A stretch of 64,000 bases of DNA from Sphingomonas sp. (GTDB taxonomy: Bacteria; Pseudomonadota; Alphaproteobacteria; Sphingomonadales; Sphingomonadaceae): NCBI RefSeq assembly GCF_025353885.1, contig NZ_JANXNX010000068.1, positions 16,670-80,669 on the forward strand. The letters run 5' to 3'. Shown in pieces: positions 34,510 through 42,966 of this stretch. The position numbers and the translations under genes are program-made. The number at the start of each line of letters is the position of its first letter. Position 1 is the first letter of the stretch. The notes beneath the pieces were generated by a model, which saw nothing but the letters and a program-made list of their open reading frames with translations, did not search any database and was not told the DNA's origin.

Positions 34510-34994
34510 CCTTGCTCGATCTTTGCACTTCACTCGAAGCGAGCAGTGTGGGTTCTGCGATTAGCGAGTCCGAATGGCTATTTCCAGCCATTGAAACCAT
34601 CCATGTTCTTGCGCTGACGCTCGTTATAGGGTCGATTGCGATGCTCGATTTGCGATTGCTCGGTGTCTCGTCGCGCGACCGGGGTGTCGTGGCGCTGGCT
34701 GCGGAAACGCTCCCGTGGACGTGGGCCGCATTTGCGATAGCCGCCATCAGTGGCTCGTTGATGTTTGTGTCCGCAGCGACAAAATATTATGGCAACACGC
34801 CGTTTCGCATCAAAATTATCCTGCTCGCGCTTGCCGGGGCCAACATGGCAGTCTTTCACTTTACGGCATATCGGCGCGTCCATCATTGGACTGAAGCAGT
34901 ACCCACGCCGATCGCCGCACGGACAGCAGCGACGCTTTCGTTGATATTCTGGATTGGTGTCGTTTTCGCAGGTCGCTGGATCGGCTTTGTTTGA
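34506..34994 (+). CDS. DUF6644 family inner-membrane protein (copy 2)
   Basis: The GTG at 34506 overlaps the stop of copy 1. The 162-residue protein repeats the same plan: ETIHVLALTLVIGSIAMLDLRLLG, WTWAAFAIAAISGSLMFVSA, FRIKIILLALAGANM and LSLIFWIGVVFAGRWIGF. Copies 1 and 2 are similar along their length, indicating tandem duplication, and may form a heterodimer. Position after cytochrome b561-YceI suggests a membrane redox role, which is inference. Confidence 0.75.
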   Translation: MTLLDLCTSLEASSVGSAISESEWLFPAIETIHVLALTLVIGSIAMLDLRLLGVSSRDRGVVALAAETLPWTWAAFAIAAISGSLMFVSAATKYYGNTPFRIKIILLALAGANMAVFHFTAYRRVHHWTEAVPTPIAARTAATLSLIFWIGVVFAGRWIGFV

Positions 34995-35018
34995 CGATGT
35001 GCAATAGAGGAGCCTGAG

Positions 35019-35849
35019 ATGAAATATAGGACGAAGATCGCCGGGTTGACCTTGTTGTCCATGGCAATCAGCACGCAGGGGTTGGCGCAGACCCCTCCGG
35101 CGGCGCCCACAAAAACGGTTGAGCGCAGTATCCGATTTTATGGAGATCCTTCAGCACCCGATATTTCGGGGGTTTGGCAGGGCACGGCCATGGGGATACC
35201 CGGCGAAGGGCCGGTGTCGAATTCGGGCCGCACCGCCGACGGTAGCCCGCCCATCTATTGGGCGCCTTGGCCACTGCCCTACACTCCGGAATTTCGCAAA
35301 GTTTTCGAGGAACGCCTGGCCGCGACGAAGCGTGGCGTCGCGCTTGGCGATACTGGCGCGCGATGCCTCCCGTTCGGGTTGCCCAACATGCTGGCTTCAA
35401 AACATTACCCCGATGAATTTATCCAGACCCCTGGGCAAGTCACGATCTACCCCTTTGGCACCTTCCCCGTGACGATCTGGACAGACGGTCGACCGCATCC
35501 CGCCAACTTCGTGTCGAGTTATAACGGGCACTCGATCGGCCACTGGGTCGGCGATACGTTGCACGTTGAAACCATTGGCATCCGGGGCAACACACCGCTC
35601 GACAGCAATCGCGATGCTCACAGCGACAAGCTGCGTCTTGAATGGACCATTCGACGTGTAACGCCCGATACGCTGCATCTTCATTTAACGCTGTTCGACG
35701 ACGGCGCGTTTACCGAGCCGGTGACGATCACCAATATTTATCACCGGAAAAACGGCCCGGAATGGGCCTTGCTTGATGACCAGTCGTGCTTCGAGAACAA
35801 CCAGCACGTTGCACCGCCGCCGACAGCAGAAGGGTTCACAAAGTTTTGA
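35019..35849 (+). CDS. secreted protein with YGDPSAPDISGVW motif, paralogue
   Basis: The 276-residue protein has a signal peptide (ends GLAQ), then FYGDPSAPDISGVW, CLPFGLPNML, FIQTPGQVTIYPFG, WTDGRPHPA, NGHSIGHWVGDTLHV and HSDKLRLEW, the same order as the gene at 18707. The N-terminal region differs by a Gly/Ser/Pro-rich insertion. A predicted periplasmic beta-rich protein with no known activity. A good GAGGAG precedes the ATG. Its stop overlaps the TTG of the FGE-like gene by four bases. Confidence 0.72.
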   Translation: MKYRTKIAGLTLLSMAISTQGLAQTPPAAPTKTVERSIRFYGDPSAPDISGVWQGTAMGIPGEGPVSNSGRTADGSPPIYWAPWPLPYTPEFRKVFEERLAATKRGVALGDTGARCLPFGLPNMLASKHYPDEFIQTPGQVTIYPFGTFPVTIWTDGRPHPANFVSSYNGHSIGHWVGDTLHVETIGIRGNTPLDSNRDAHSDKLRLEWTIRRVTPDTLHLHLTLFDDGAFTEPVTITNIYHRKNGPEWALLDDQSCFENNQHVAPPPTAEGFTKF

Positions 35850-36835
35850 CCCGCGCAGGCATCAGTCTGGTTGCGATTGTTGCGCTTTCAGTGCTCGGGT
35901 ACACGCCTGCCAGCGCACACGACGATGTGGCGTGGAAAGCGGAACGCGAAGGGCGCTTCGCCGCTGTAAAGGCGGCACTGCCGCCCCAGGACGCCACCAT
36001 TGCTACTATCAAATCGAAAACCGCCGCGATGGTTTCTGCATATCGGGCAGCCCCCGGTCCGGCGCTCCAGCATCCCCCGGTGGTCTGGCGCACCGCGGCG
36101 GCGCCCGTCGTCGTGTTTGATACAGCCGTAGCGCCGCGCATGGTCGTCGTGCCAGCTGGCGAATATACAATCGGTTCGCCAGATACCGAAGCTGGCAGGC
36201 AGCATGACGAAAAACGTCGCCGGGTGCGGTTGAATCGCGCTTTTGCTGTCTCAATGTTCCCGATCACTTATGGCGAATATTCGTGGTTTGTCCACGCGTC
36301 CGGACACAAGTCGGCGACGGCATGCACGATGCCGGACAATGTTTCGGCCAGCGGCGCGCGTGATTGGCTTAATCCCGGTTTCCCGCAAACGCCGCGCAGT
36401 CCAGTGACCTGCGTCGCATATGCCGACGCGCAAGCTTATGTGCGCTGGCTCGCGCAGACGACCGGTCACCGGTATCGACTGCTGTCAGACGCTGAATATG
36501 AATATGCTGCACGTGGTGGGACGACCACTGCGTATTGGTGGGGCGAAGACTTTGCCGCCGGGTGTGCACCGGTCAATTCAGCCGATGCCTGCGACCCCTT
36601 TGCGTTCACGGTCCCGCTCGACAAAAGCAAGGCAAACGCGTTCGGCCTGTTCGACGTCGCAGGGAACGTCGGTTCGTGGACGTCCGACTGCTGGCACGGC
36701 AACTGTGCGGCCCGCGTGGTGCGGGGCGGCTCATGGGCCACCCCTGCGAGCGACTTACGCGCTGCAGCACGGGTGCGCGGTGATGTCCGTGCGACCAGCG
36801 CCGACCGCGGGTTCCGTGTCGCTCGCGATCTTTAG
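35846..36835 (+). CDS. FGE/SUMF1-fold secreted protein lacking the FGE cysteines
   Basis: Starting at the TTG overlapping the upstream stop (TTGA), the protein has 329 residues and a signal peptide (ends PASA). The sulfatase-modifying-factor fold is clear: VVPAGEYTIGSP, NRAFAVSMFPITYGEYSWFV, RLLSDAEYEYAARGG, FDVAGNVGSWTSDC, VVRGGSW and DRGFRVARDL. True formylglycine-generating enzymes have two catalytic cysteines after RGGS; here the segment reads RGGSWATPASDLRAA with none, and no sulfatase is nearby. It is therefore more likely a PvdO-like or binding protein of the operon. Confidence 0.8.
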   Translation: MTRAGISLVAIVALSVLGYTPASAHDDVAWKAEREGRFAAVKAALPPQDATIATIKSKTAAMVSAYRAAPGPALQHPPVVWRTAAAPVVVFDTAVAPRMVVVPAGEYTIGSPDTEAGRQHDEKRRRVRLNRAFAVSMFPITYGEYSWFVHASGHKSATACTMPDNVSASGARDWLNPGFPQTPRSPVTCVAYADAQAYVRWLAQTTGHRYRLLSDAEYEYAARGGTTTAYWWGEDFAAGCAPVNSADACDPFAFTVPLDKSKANAFGLFDVAGNVGSWTSDCWHGNCAARVVRGGSWATPASDLRAAARVRGDVRATSADRGFRVARDL

Positions 36836-36876
36836 TCAGAACTGGCACGAGCAGCGGATGCGTCACAGTACGGCTT

Positions 36877-37353
36877 TTGAAGTGTGAGGCGGTCAATGGC
36901 GCGCAGCAAGTTTTTGGCATCGCGATTTTCCTACGCGCTGGCGGAGCAGTACCAGTGTCGATGCCTTGGGGCGCCGGCATACTGGACGCATTAAAAGGCC
37001 GAACGCTCGACGGCGTTATGGTGAACGTAGACGGCGGCGCGCAGCTAAACCTTGAAAGCACAGCACCCCATATTGTCTTATCCAATAAGCTTTGGCTCGG
37101 GCACCTATACCTTCTGGTGATGAACAAGCGCACTTGGGACAGGCTGGCGAGGCGAGACCGCGATGCGATCCAACGCGCCGCACACACCGCCTATGCAGTG
37201 CCGGGTGCCGAAATGGACCGCAGTCTGGTGTCTCAGCGCGCGGAGTTGGAACAAAGGGGCGCCACGGTGCGAATTCCCGATGCCAATAAACTGGAGCGAT
37301 GGACGACAACTTCCGCATATCGCAAATTTCAGGACAAGTGGGTGAAACGATAA
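36877..37353 (+). pseudogene. TRAP transporter solute-binding protein, C-terminal fragment
   Basis: The 158-residue frame matches only the second half of DctP-type TRAP binding proteins: AVPVSMPWGAGILDALKGRTLDGVM, NLESTAPHIVLSNKLWLGHLYLLVMNK, WDRLARRDRDAIQRAA and a C-terminal helix. Full proteins have about 330 residues; the N-terminal lobe and the signal peptide are missing. The only start is a TTG at 36877 with no ribosome-binding site. No TRAP membrane subunits are in the window. I call it a truncated remnant. Confidence 0.65.
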
Positions 37354-37431
37354 CTACCCGAAACTCAGTCCAACGCTCGGCTTGTACGTGAGAAGTCAGG
37401 GCATTGATGAACGAGTTCTCAAGCTGAACTA

Positions 37432-38355
37432 TCAGCCCCCCGCCGATGCCGCCAGCTGTCGTACATGATTGGCAGCGATGCGATGGATCAGGTCGTTCAG
37501 ATATTGCGCTGGCGGCGACAACTGGGTCCGTTCTAGCCGCACCACGCAGATCGGCGGCGCGAATGTCGACTCCCGGATCGGGATACGCACCAGCAAATTG
37601 GTCGAGGCAATCAGTTCCAGCCATTCGCGTGGTCCCGGAACCAGTAGGTCCGACGAGGCGACGACCGAGATGATGCTCATTCCCGACGCCGCCTGCGCGA
37701 CGATCTTGGGCGACGACAGCCCCGCCGCTTCGTAGATCGCGTTGACCTCATTTTCGGTGTTGGGCATCACCGGCGTCGTCACCCAACAGGCATCGACGAG
37801 TTCGGCGATCGATGTCGCCGCGGCAAGCGGATGGCCGCGTCGCCCGATGATGATGCGGGGATTTTCAAATAGCACGTCGCACACCAGGCCCCGGCTGCGC
37901 AAATCCTTTGGGACCGGCCCGACATAAGCGTCGATCTCACCATCGCGGATGCCAGCTTCCAACGCCGGATAAAGCCCTTCGATGATCTTCAGCCGCACAT
38001 CGGGGTAGCGCCGAAGGAAAGGGTTTATGATGCGCGGTAAAATCGCGACATGCGCGGCCGTCGACAAGGCCAGTGACAAGGTGCCTGACTCGGCACCTTT
38101 ATAGCGTTGCACGTCCTCAAGCGTGTGCTGCATTTGAGTTTGAATTGTCCGCGCATGATGCGTCACTGCACGCCCGGCTTCGGTTGGCATCACGCCACTC
38201 GACGAGCGCTCGAATAGCTGAACGCCGAGTTCGCGCTCTAGTTCGCGAATGCTCCGCGTCATCGCGGGCTGGGTCATGCCAAGTTGGCGCGCGGCTCCGC
38301 GCAAGCTACCCCGTTCGCTGATTGCGACGAGCACGTTAAAATGGCTTAGCTTCAT
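37432..38355 (-). CDS. LysR-family transcriptional regulator
   Basis: The 307-residue protein has an N-terminal helix-turn-helix (MKLSHFNVLVAISERGSLRG, TQPAMTRSIRELERELGV) and an effector domain (SLALSTAAHVAILPRIINPF, IDAYVGPVP). It is a paralogue of the regulator at 46043, with the same KLSH start and near-identical helix-turn-helix. Homologues often control aromatic catabolic operons. Upstream, 38356-38489 is a 134-base space before the winged-helix gene, which lies on the same strand. The TRAP fragment points towards it. Confidence 0.9.
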   Translation of the reverse strand: MKLSHFNVLVAISERGSLRGAARQLGMTQPAMTRSIRELERELGVQLFERSSSGVMPTEAGRAVTHHARTIQTQMQHTLEDVQRYKGAESGTLSLALSTAAHVAILPRIINPFLRRYPDVRLKIIEGLYPALEAGIRDGEIDAYVGPVPKDLRSRGLVCDVLFENPRIIIGRRGHPLAAATSIAELVDACWVTTPVMPNTENEVNAIYEAAGLSSPKIVAQAASGMSIISVVASSDLLVPGPREWLELIASTNLLVRIPIRESTFAPPICVVRLERTQLSPPAQYLNDLIHRIAANHVRQLAASAGG

Positions 38356-38489
38356 CGACCTCCCTGTGCGCCTCTAGTTTGATGGAGGGGCGCTATCCTG
38401 TCCGATCAACCTATAAGGTAACGTCATCAGTCGCGATAGCGGCGACTGCATATCCGTAAAGCAAAGACCGGAAAAATTCTGCAATATCT

Positions 38490-39794
38490 TTAAGGGCTTT
38501 TGGCAAGGCTCGCCAAATTTGCTGTCACGCCCGTGGAGGAGTCGGGAAACACCTGCGGCTGGCCGTCCCACTTTGTCGCGCGCCGTGATCCCGCCCAAAC
38601 GATGTTCGCGCGCAGGCCGACGCCACGAAGTGAATCGACCGCGAGCAACGCTTCGAAATCTTCAGCCGCTCCAACGGCCCGTGTTAACTCATTGAGCGTT
38701 TCGGGTCGCGTTGCAAAATCAGCAGCTTGCATCAAGGCGGCGTCACGCGTGCCACCGATCACAACGATTTGGTTCCCGCCCACACCTTTAAAGCCCGCAA
38801 TGAGTGCATAATCACGCGTTGGCGTGTCGGTGCCCGCGTCAAGGTGCGACCCCGCAAGAAAGCGCCGCCCGGTCCAGCGATCCACAATTTCATCATAGGA
38901 CGAGCCAATTCCAAAGCGCGACCCGCTGAAGAGAGGATCGCGCAAAGACCCCAAGCCGCTCAGATAGCCCAGATACACGATATTAGTCAGCTTGAGTTGT
39001 TCAGGGGTGAGGTTTGAAGCCGGGATCACGAAACTCGGCACTTCAGCACGAGAATTGCGCCGCACGACCGGAGCAATAACGCGCAGCGCATTGCCAACGC
39101 CGACCGGCAAATAAGCGAGGTCCAGGTCTATGACGTCGCGCACTTCTCCTTCACGGGCACTAAACCGCGCCGCCAGATCGCGACTTGAATTGACGTCAAA
39201 TTCCCGAACCAAGCGCGATACGTCGCCATCGCGATTGCGCTCACCAAAGATATAATAATCGCCTACGACCAAAGCGATCCGCCTTTCGCCGTCGACGATT
39301 GGGCTCCACAAACGGCTGGCTCGTGCCGTCGCAAGCGGCGCTTCAGCGGCGTCGGGTCGGCGTGCGAGCCACCAGGTCCCGAGAATTGCGGCGATTAGCA
39401 ACAGCATCGTGCCCATTTCCCAGCCGCGACGCGACGATGGTGTCACATCCGGTGTCACCGCTTCAACCACCTCGCGCGGAACGACGACGAGCCGGTACCC
39501 CCCTTTTGGCAGCGCGAGACGGAACGGAAAATCGGCTCCTGGCCCTGCATAGAACTCGTCAAGTTTGCGGCGCAACCGATGGACGTGGACACGGATCGAG
39601 GCATCGTCTTCGGCTTCCTTGTCGAAAACTTCGCGCGCGATCTCGATCTCTTTTGGGGCGCGTCCTTCGCGCGCGCAGTCCACCAGGAACCGGAACAACC
39701 GGTCCAGCGCCTGCGAGCGCCCGAAGGCGTCGTGGCTGATTACAAGCGCAGCCTGGTCATCGAGCGAGGCTTCAGCAATAGGTCCCGTAGTCAT
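38490..39794 (-). CDS. membrane-anchored winged-helix regulator with periplasmic domain
   Basis: Starting at the ATG 39794 the protein has 434 residues. The N-terminal region is an OmpR/CadC-type winged helix (about 15-108: SQALDRLFRFLVDCAREG, ASIRVHVHRLRRKLDEFY, LPKGGYRLVV). One membrane helix (127-145) follows, then a roughly 285-residue C-terminal domain predicted to lie in the periplasm, rich in beta/alpha elements and unlike known sensor domains. CadC- and ToxR-like proteins use this architecture to sense outside signals and bind DNA at the membrane. The gene diverges from the TBDR at 39903 across 108 bases, a probable target. Confidence 0.8.
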   Translation of the reverse strand: MTTGPIAEASLDDQAALVISHDAFGRSQALDRLFRFLVDCAREGRAPKEIEIAREVFDKEAEDDASIRVHVHRLRRKLDEFYAGPGADFPFRLALPKGGYRLVVVPREVVEAVTPDVTPSSRRGWEMGTMLLLIAAILGTWWLARRPDAAEAPLATARASRLWSPIVDGERRIALVVGDYYIFGERNRDGDVSRLVREFDVNSSRDLAARFSAREGEVRDVIDLDLAYLPVGVGNALRVIAPVVRRNSRAEVPSFVIPASNLTPEQLKLTNIVYLGYLSGLGSLRDPLFSGSRFGIGSSYDEIVDRWTGRRFLAGSHLDAGTDTPTRDYALIAGFKGVGGNQIVVIGGTRDAALMQAADFATRPETLNELTRAVGAAEDFEALLAVDSLRGVGLRANIVWAGSRRATKWDGQPQVFPDSSTGVTANLASLAKSP

Positions 39795-39902
39795 GCCAAA
39801 TCTTAACGAAGTAGTCGTTACAATGCGAGATGTAACGCTTAATAACGTGTCCGAACCGTAACTTGCTTGCCGCGCGAACGAGAAAACGGCCAGCACGTTT
39901 TC
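39795..39902. promoter_or_regulatory. divergent region between winged-helix regulator and TBDR
   Basis: The 108 bases contain two AT-rich stretches, one around 39800-39815 (ATCTTAACGAAG) and one around 39835-39852 (GTAACGCTTAATAACG). TAACG-type repeats (39803, 39834, 39842) recur at about 8-30-base distances and might be binding sites of the regulator. Promoters for both genes should lie here. Not proven. Confidence 0.35.
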
Positions 39903-41939
39903 ATGACCCTGAACAAATACATTTTTGCGGCGACGCTGCTTATCCCCGCAAGCACATCTGTGAGCGCGCAGACTGCGCCGGATGCGATCCCTCCTGAAAT
40001 CGTGGTCTTTGGCCGTGGCGAGTCGAAGATTGGAACGGCAACCGCTGCCAGCGAGGGAACAGTGGCAGGGGCGGATTTACTGGTCCGTCCGCTGTTACGC
40101 GTCGCCGAGCTGCTCGAAGCTGTCCCCGGCATGATCGCCGCGCAACACTCGGGCAGCGGCAAGGCCAATCAGTATTTTTTGCGTGGCTTCAATCTGGATC
40201 ATGGATCCGATTTCACGACGTACATCGATGGCGTACAAATGAATTTGCGCACGCATGGCCACGGCCAAGGCTATCTCGACCTTAACGGGCTGATCCCGGA
40301 AATCGTCGAGCGCGAGGATTATCGCAAAGGCCCCTATCGTGCTGCTGGCGGAGATTTCGCGCTTGCCGGCGCTGCAATGTTTCAGACCGTCTCGCGCTTC
40401 GATAAACCTTGGTTCTCGGTCGAAGCTGGGTCCTACGGCGCGGTGCGACTAGCTGGCGGTGCGACGGTTTCGACAGCGGGGGGCAGCTTGACCGTCGCTG
40501 CCCAGGCAAAGCACTATGACGGACCATGGGCCGCGCCCGAACGACTGCGTCATTATTCCGCGTTCGCCAAGCTGAGCCGTCCCGTCGGCGACGGCGCACT
40601 CGCGCTCAGCCTTCACCTTTACGACGCGCACTGGAATCCAACCGAGCAAATTCCGGATCGCATCATTGGCAGTGCCGTATGTCGCGACGTGTTCTGTGCG
40701 CCGGATCCATCGGCGCGTGGCCAGACCCGGCGCGTCATCGTCGATGCGGCATTCATGGGCGACACCCTGAAGGCCAATGTCTATTCACAATATTATGACT
40801 GGTCGATGTATTCCAATCCGACCTACGCAAACGCTGACGGCAGTAGCGCACAAATTTTTCAGTTTGACCGGCGCTGGGTGTTCGGCCTGCGGGGCGAGAA
40901 GACCTGGTCGTTGGGGCCAATGCTCGAGCTGACGGTCGGGACTGAGAACCGCTATGATGCGATTGGGCGCGTCGGCGTTGCCAACACCAACAACCGGCAA
41001 TTCATCGCAAGTCTCGGCGCTTATCGCGTTGCCGAGGGATCGGCTGCCATCCATGGGGAAGCCGTGTGGCGACCATTTAAAGGCGCACGCGTCACAGCAG
41101 GGCTGCGCGGCGATCACTATAGGTATGATGTAAAAGGGCTCGACGATGCAGCGCGAGCGATTGGCGAAGGGGGCGGCAGCGCCGATCTCGTCTCGCCCAA
41201 ACTTGCGGTGGCCTATGCACTCTCGCCGCATCTGGAGCTTTATGCCAACTGCGGACGGGGCTATCATTCGAACGACGTCCGCGGCGCAGTGACGGCGACA
41301 CCGGTGCCCGTGCTTGTGCGCGGGACGGGCAAGGAAGTCGGCGCGCGGCTACAGGCTGGTAAGCTGAATTTCACCGCAACATATTGGTGGCTCGATGTCG
41401 GAAGCGAGTTGCGTTTTGTCGGCGACTCGAATGCGGTCGAGCCGAGCGGTGCCAGTCGGCGGCGTGGTTATGAAGTCGTTGGCTTTTGGCGCCCCTTTGC
41501 GTGGCTCGCGCTCGACGCGAGCTACACTGCAAGTCACGCCCGTTATGAAAATGGCGATTTCATTCCGAATGCTTTCGAGAATGCCGGGCAGGTCGGCGTG
41601 TCAGTCGTCGCCGCACGCTGGGAAGCAGCCGCGCGGCTGCGTCATCTTGGCCCGTACCCACTTATCGAAGACAACAGCGACCGCGACCCCGGCAGCAATG
41701 TCGTCAACGTGCGCGCGGCATATCGGCTAGGTCAATTTCAGCTTTATGCCGAAGCTCTGAACCTGCTCGATAGCCGCGACAATGACATTAGTTATCGGTA
41801 CACCAGCTATGTTCCCGCTTTTGACGCAGCTCCGACTGATGGCCGCCTCAGCCGCGTTGTCGAGCCACGAACGCTTAAGATCGGAATCAAAACTTCACTG
41901 TGCCAAGCGTTTATTTTTCGCTGTCGAGCGTCGACATGA
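39903..41939 (+). CDS. TonB-dependent outer-membrane receptor
   Basis: The ATG at 39903 gives a 678-residue product with signal peptide (ends SVSAQ), a modified TonB box (EIVVFGRGES), plug domain (PLLRVAELLEAVPGMIAAQ, YFLRGFNLDHGSDF, HGHGQGYLDLNGLIPE) and a C-terminal barrel. The HGHGQGYLDLN motif marks a separate TBDR clade from the other four here. The ending (RTLKIGIKTSLCQAF...) is atypical: the usual final aromatic strand residue seems followed by about 15 extra residues that overlap the convergent reductase gene, suggesting stop-codon loss. Import cargo unknown. Confidence 0.9.
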   Translation: MTLNKYIFAATLLIPASTSVSAQTAPDAIPPEIVVFGRGESKIGTATAASEGTVAGADLLVRPLLRVAELLEAVPGMIAAQHSGSGKANQYFLRGFNLDHGSDFTTYIDGVQMNLRTHGHGQGYLDLNGLIPEIVEREDYRKGPYRAAGGDFALAGAAMFQTVSRFDKPWFSVEAGSYGAVRLAGGATVSTAGGSLTVAAQAKHYDGPWAAPERLRHYSAFAKLSRPVGDGALALSLHLYDAHWNPTEQIPDRIIGSAVCRDVFCAPDPSARGQTRRVIVDAAFMGDTLKANVYSQYYDWSMYSNPTYANADGSSAQIFQFDRRWVFGLRGEKTWSLGPMLELTVGTENRYDAIGRVGVANTNNRQFIASLGAYRVAEGSAAIHGEAVWRPFKGARVTAGLRGDHYRYDVKGLDDAARAIGEGGGSADLVSPKLAVAYALSPHLELYANCGRGYHSNDVRGAVTATPVPVLVRGTGKEVGARLQAGKLNFTATYWWLDVGSELRFVGDSNAVEPSGASRRRGYEVVGFWRPFAWLALDASYTASHARYENGDFIPNAFENAGQVGVSVVAARWEAAARLRHLGPYPLIEDNSDRDPGSNVVNVRAAYRLGQFQLYAEALNLLDSRDNDISYRYTSYVPAFDAAPTDGRLSRVVEPRTLKIGIKTSLCQAFIFRCRAST

Positions 41940-42921
41940 GAGCGGGAGCATAGCGGTCACCTGCAGCCACTCCCCTAGGGAAAGTGGCTTCGATCGTCGC
42001 CAGTTCCTCAGTCGACAGCGCAATGTCCACGCTCTCAAGCGCGTTGGTCAATTGATCACGCCGCCGCGATCCAATCACCGGCACGATGTCGGCACCCTGA
42101 TGCATGACCCAGGCAATCGCCATCTGCGCGACGCTCGCGCCGCGCGCCTCGCCGATAGTCCGCAGCGCCTCGACAAGGCTCAGATTGGCTTCGACATTGC
42201 CTTCCTGAAAACGCGGCGAGTGGCCGCGTGCGTCGCCTTTGCCACCGCTATCCTTGCTCCAGTTGCCGCCAATCAGTCCGCGTGACAGGACGCCATAGGC
42301 CGAAATGCCGATGCCAAGTTCGCGGGCGGTTGGCAAAATCCTGTCTTCGATACCGCGCGAGATCAGCGAATATTCGATCTGTAGATCGCAGACCGGATGG
42401 ACAGCAACCGCGCGCCGCAACGTGTCCACACCAACTTCCGACAGGCCGATATGACGGATACGCCCCGCAGTCACAAGGTCGGCAAGTGCGCCCATCGTGT
42501 CCTCGATTGGCGTATCGGCATCCAGTCGCGAGGGGCGATAAATGTCGATGTGGTCGACGCCCAGCCGCTGCAGCGAATAGGCAAGAAAGTTCTGCACCGC
42601 CTTGGGTCGACTGTCGAAACCCAGAAATGCCCCGTCGGCGTTGCGCAAGGCATTAAACTTGACGCTTAACAAGTAGCGATCGCGCGGCACGCCCTTCAAG
42701 GCCTCGGCAATGAGCAGTTCGTTGTGCCCCATGCCGTAAAAGTCGCCGGTGTCGATCAACGTCACACCGGCATCCAGCGCGGCATGGATCGTCGCAATGC
42801 TTTCGGCGCGATCTGCCGGGCCATACATTCCCGACATGCCCATGCAGCCGAGGCCGATCGTGGAGACAGTTGGGCCACCCTTGCCGAGAGTGCGCTGTCC
42901 GATGGTGATGCCGCTAGTCAT
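41911..42921 (-). CDS. aldo/keto reductase
   Basis: The 336-residue protein has a (beta/alpha)8 barrel with GLGCMGMSG, catalytic Asp and Tyr in IDTGDFYG, Lys in LSVKF, and C-terminal cofactor motif IPVIGSRRRDQLTNAL (NADPH). The position of the catalytic His, usually in a YQHR-like motif, reads DIYRPSRLD. The His-to-Ser change also occurs in related sequences. It probably reduces an aldehyde or ketone in the cytoplasm. GAGGATTTTTGA precedes the ATG. It follows the SDR gene on the same strand but a terminator separates them. Its stop lies 29 bases inside the convergent TBDR gene. Confidence 0.88.
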   Translation of the reverse strand: MTSGITIGQRTLGKGGPTVSTIGLGCMGMSGMYGPADRAESIATIHAALDAGVTLIDTGDFYGMGHNELLIAEALKGVPRDRYLLSVKFNALRNADGAFLGFDSRPKAVQNFLAYSLQRLGVDHIDIYRPSRLDADTPIEDTMGALADLVTAGRIRHIGLSEVGVDTLRRAVAVHPVCDLQIEYSLISRGIEDRILPTARELGIGISAYGVLSRGLIGGNWSKDSGGKGDARGHSPRFQEGNVEANLSLVEALRTIGEARGASVAQMAIAWVMHQGADIVPVIGSRRRDQLTNALESVDIALSTEELATIEATFPRGVAAGDRYAPALMSTLDSEK

Positions 42922-42940
42922 TCAAAAATCCTCATCTGAA

Positions 42941-42959
42941 AGCCCCGCCAGGCGGGGCT
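42941..42959 (-). terminator. intrinsic terminator between SDR and reductase genes
   Basis: On the minus strand AGCCCCGC and GCGGGGCT form a perfect 8-bp stem with a three-base loop, followed by TTTC. It lies eight bases after the stop of the SDR gene and 20 bases before the reductase start, so it should reduce read-through. Confidence 0.7.
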
Positions 42960-42966
42960 GGAAATA

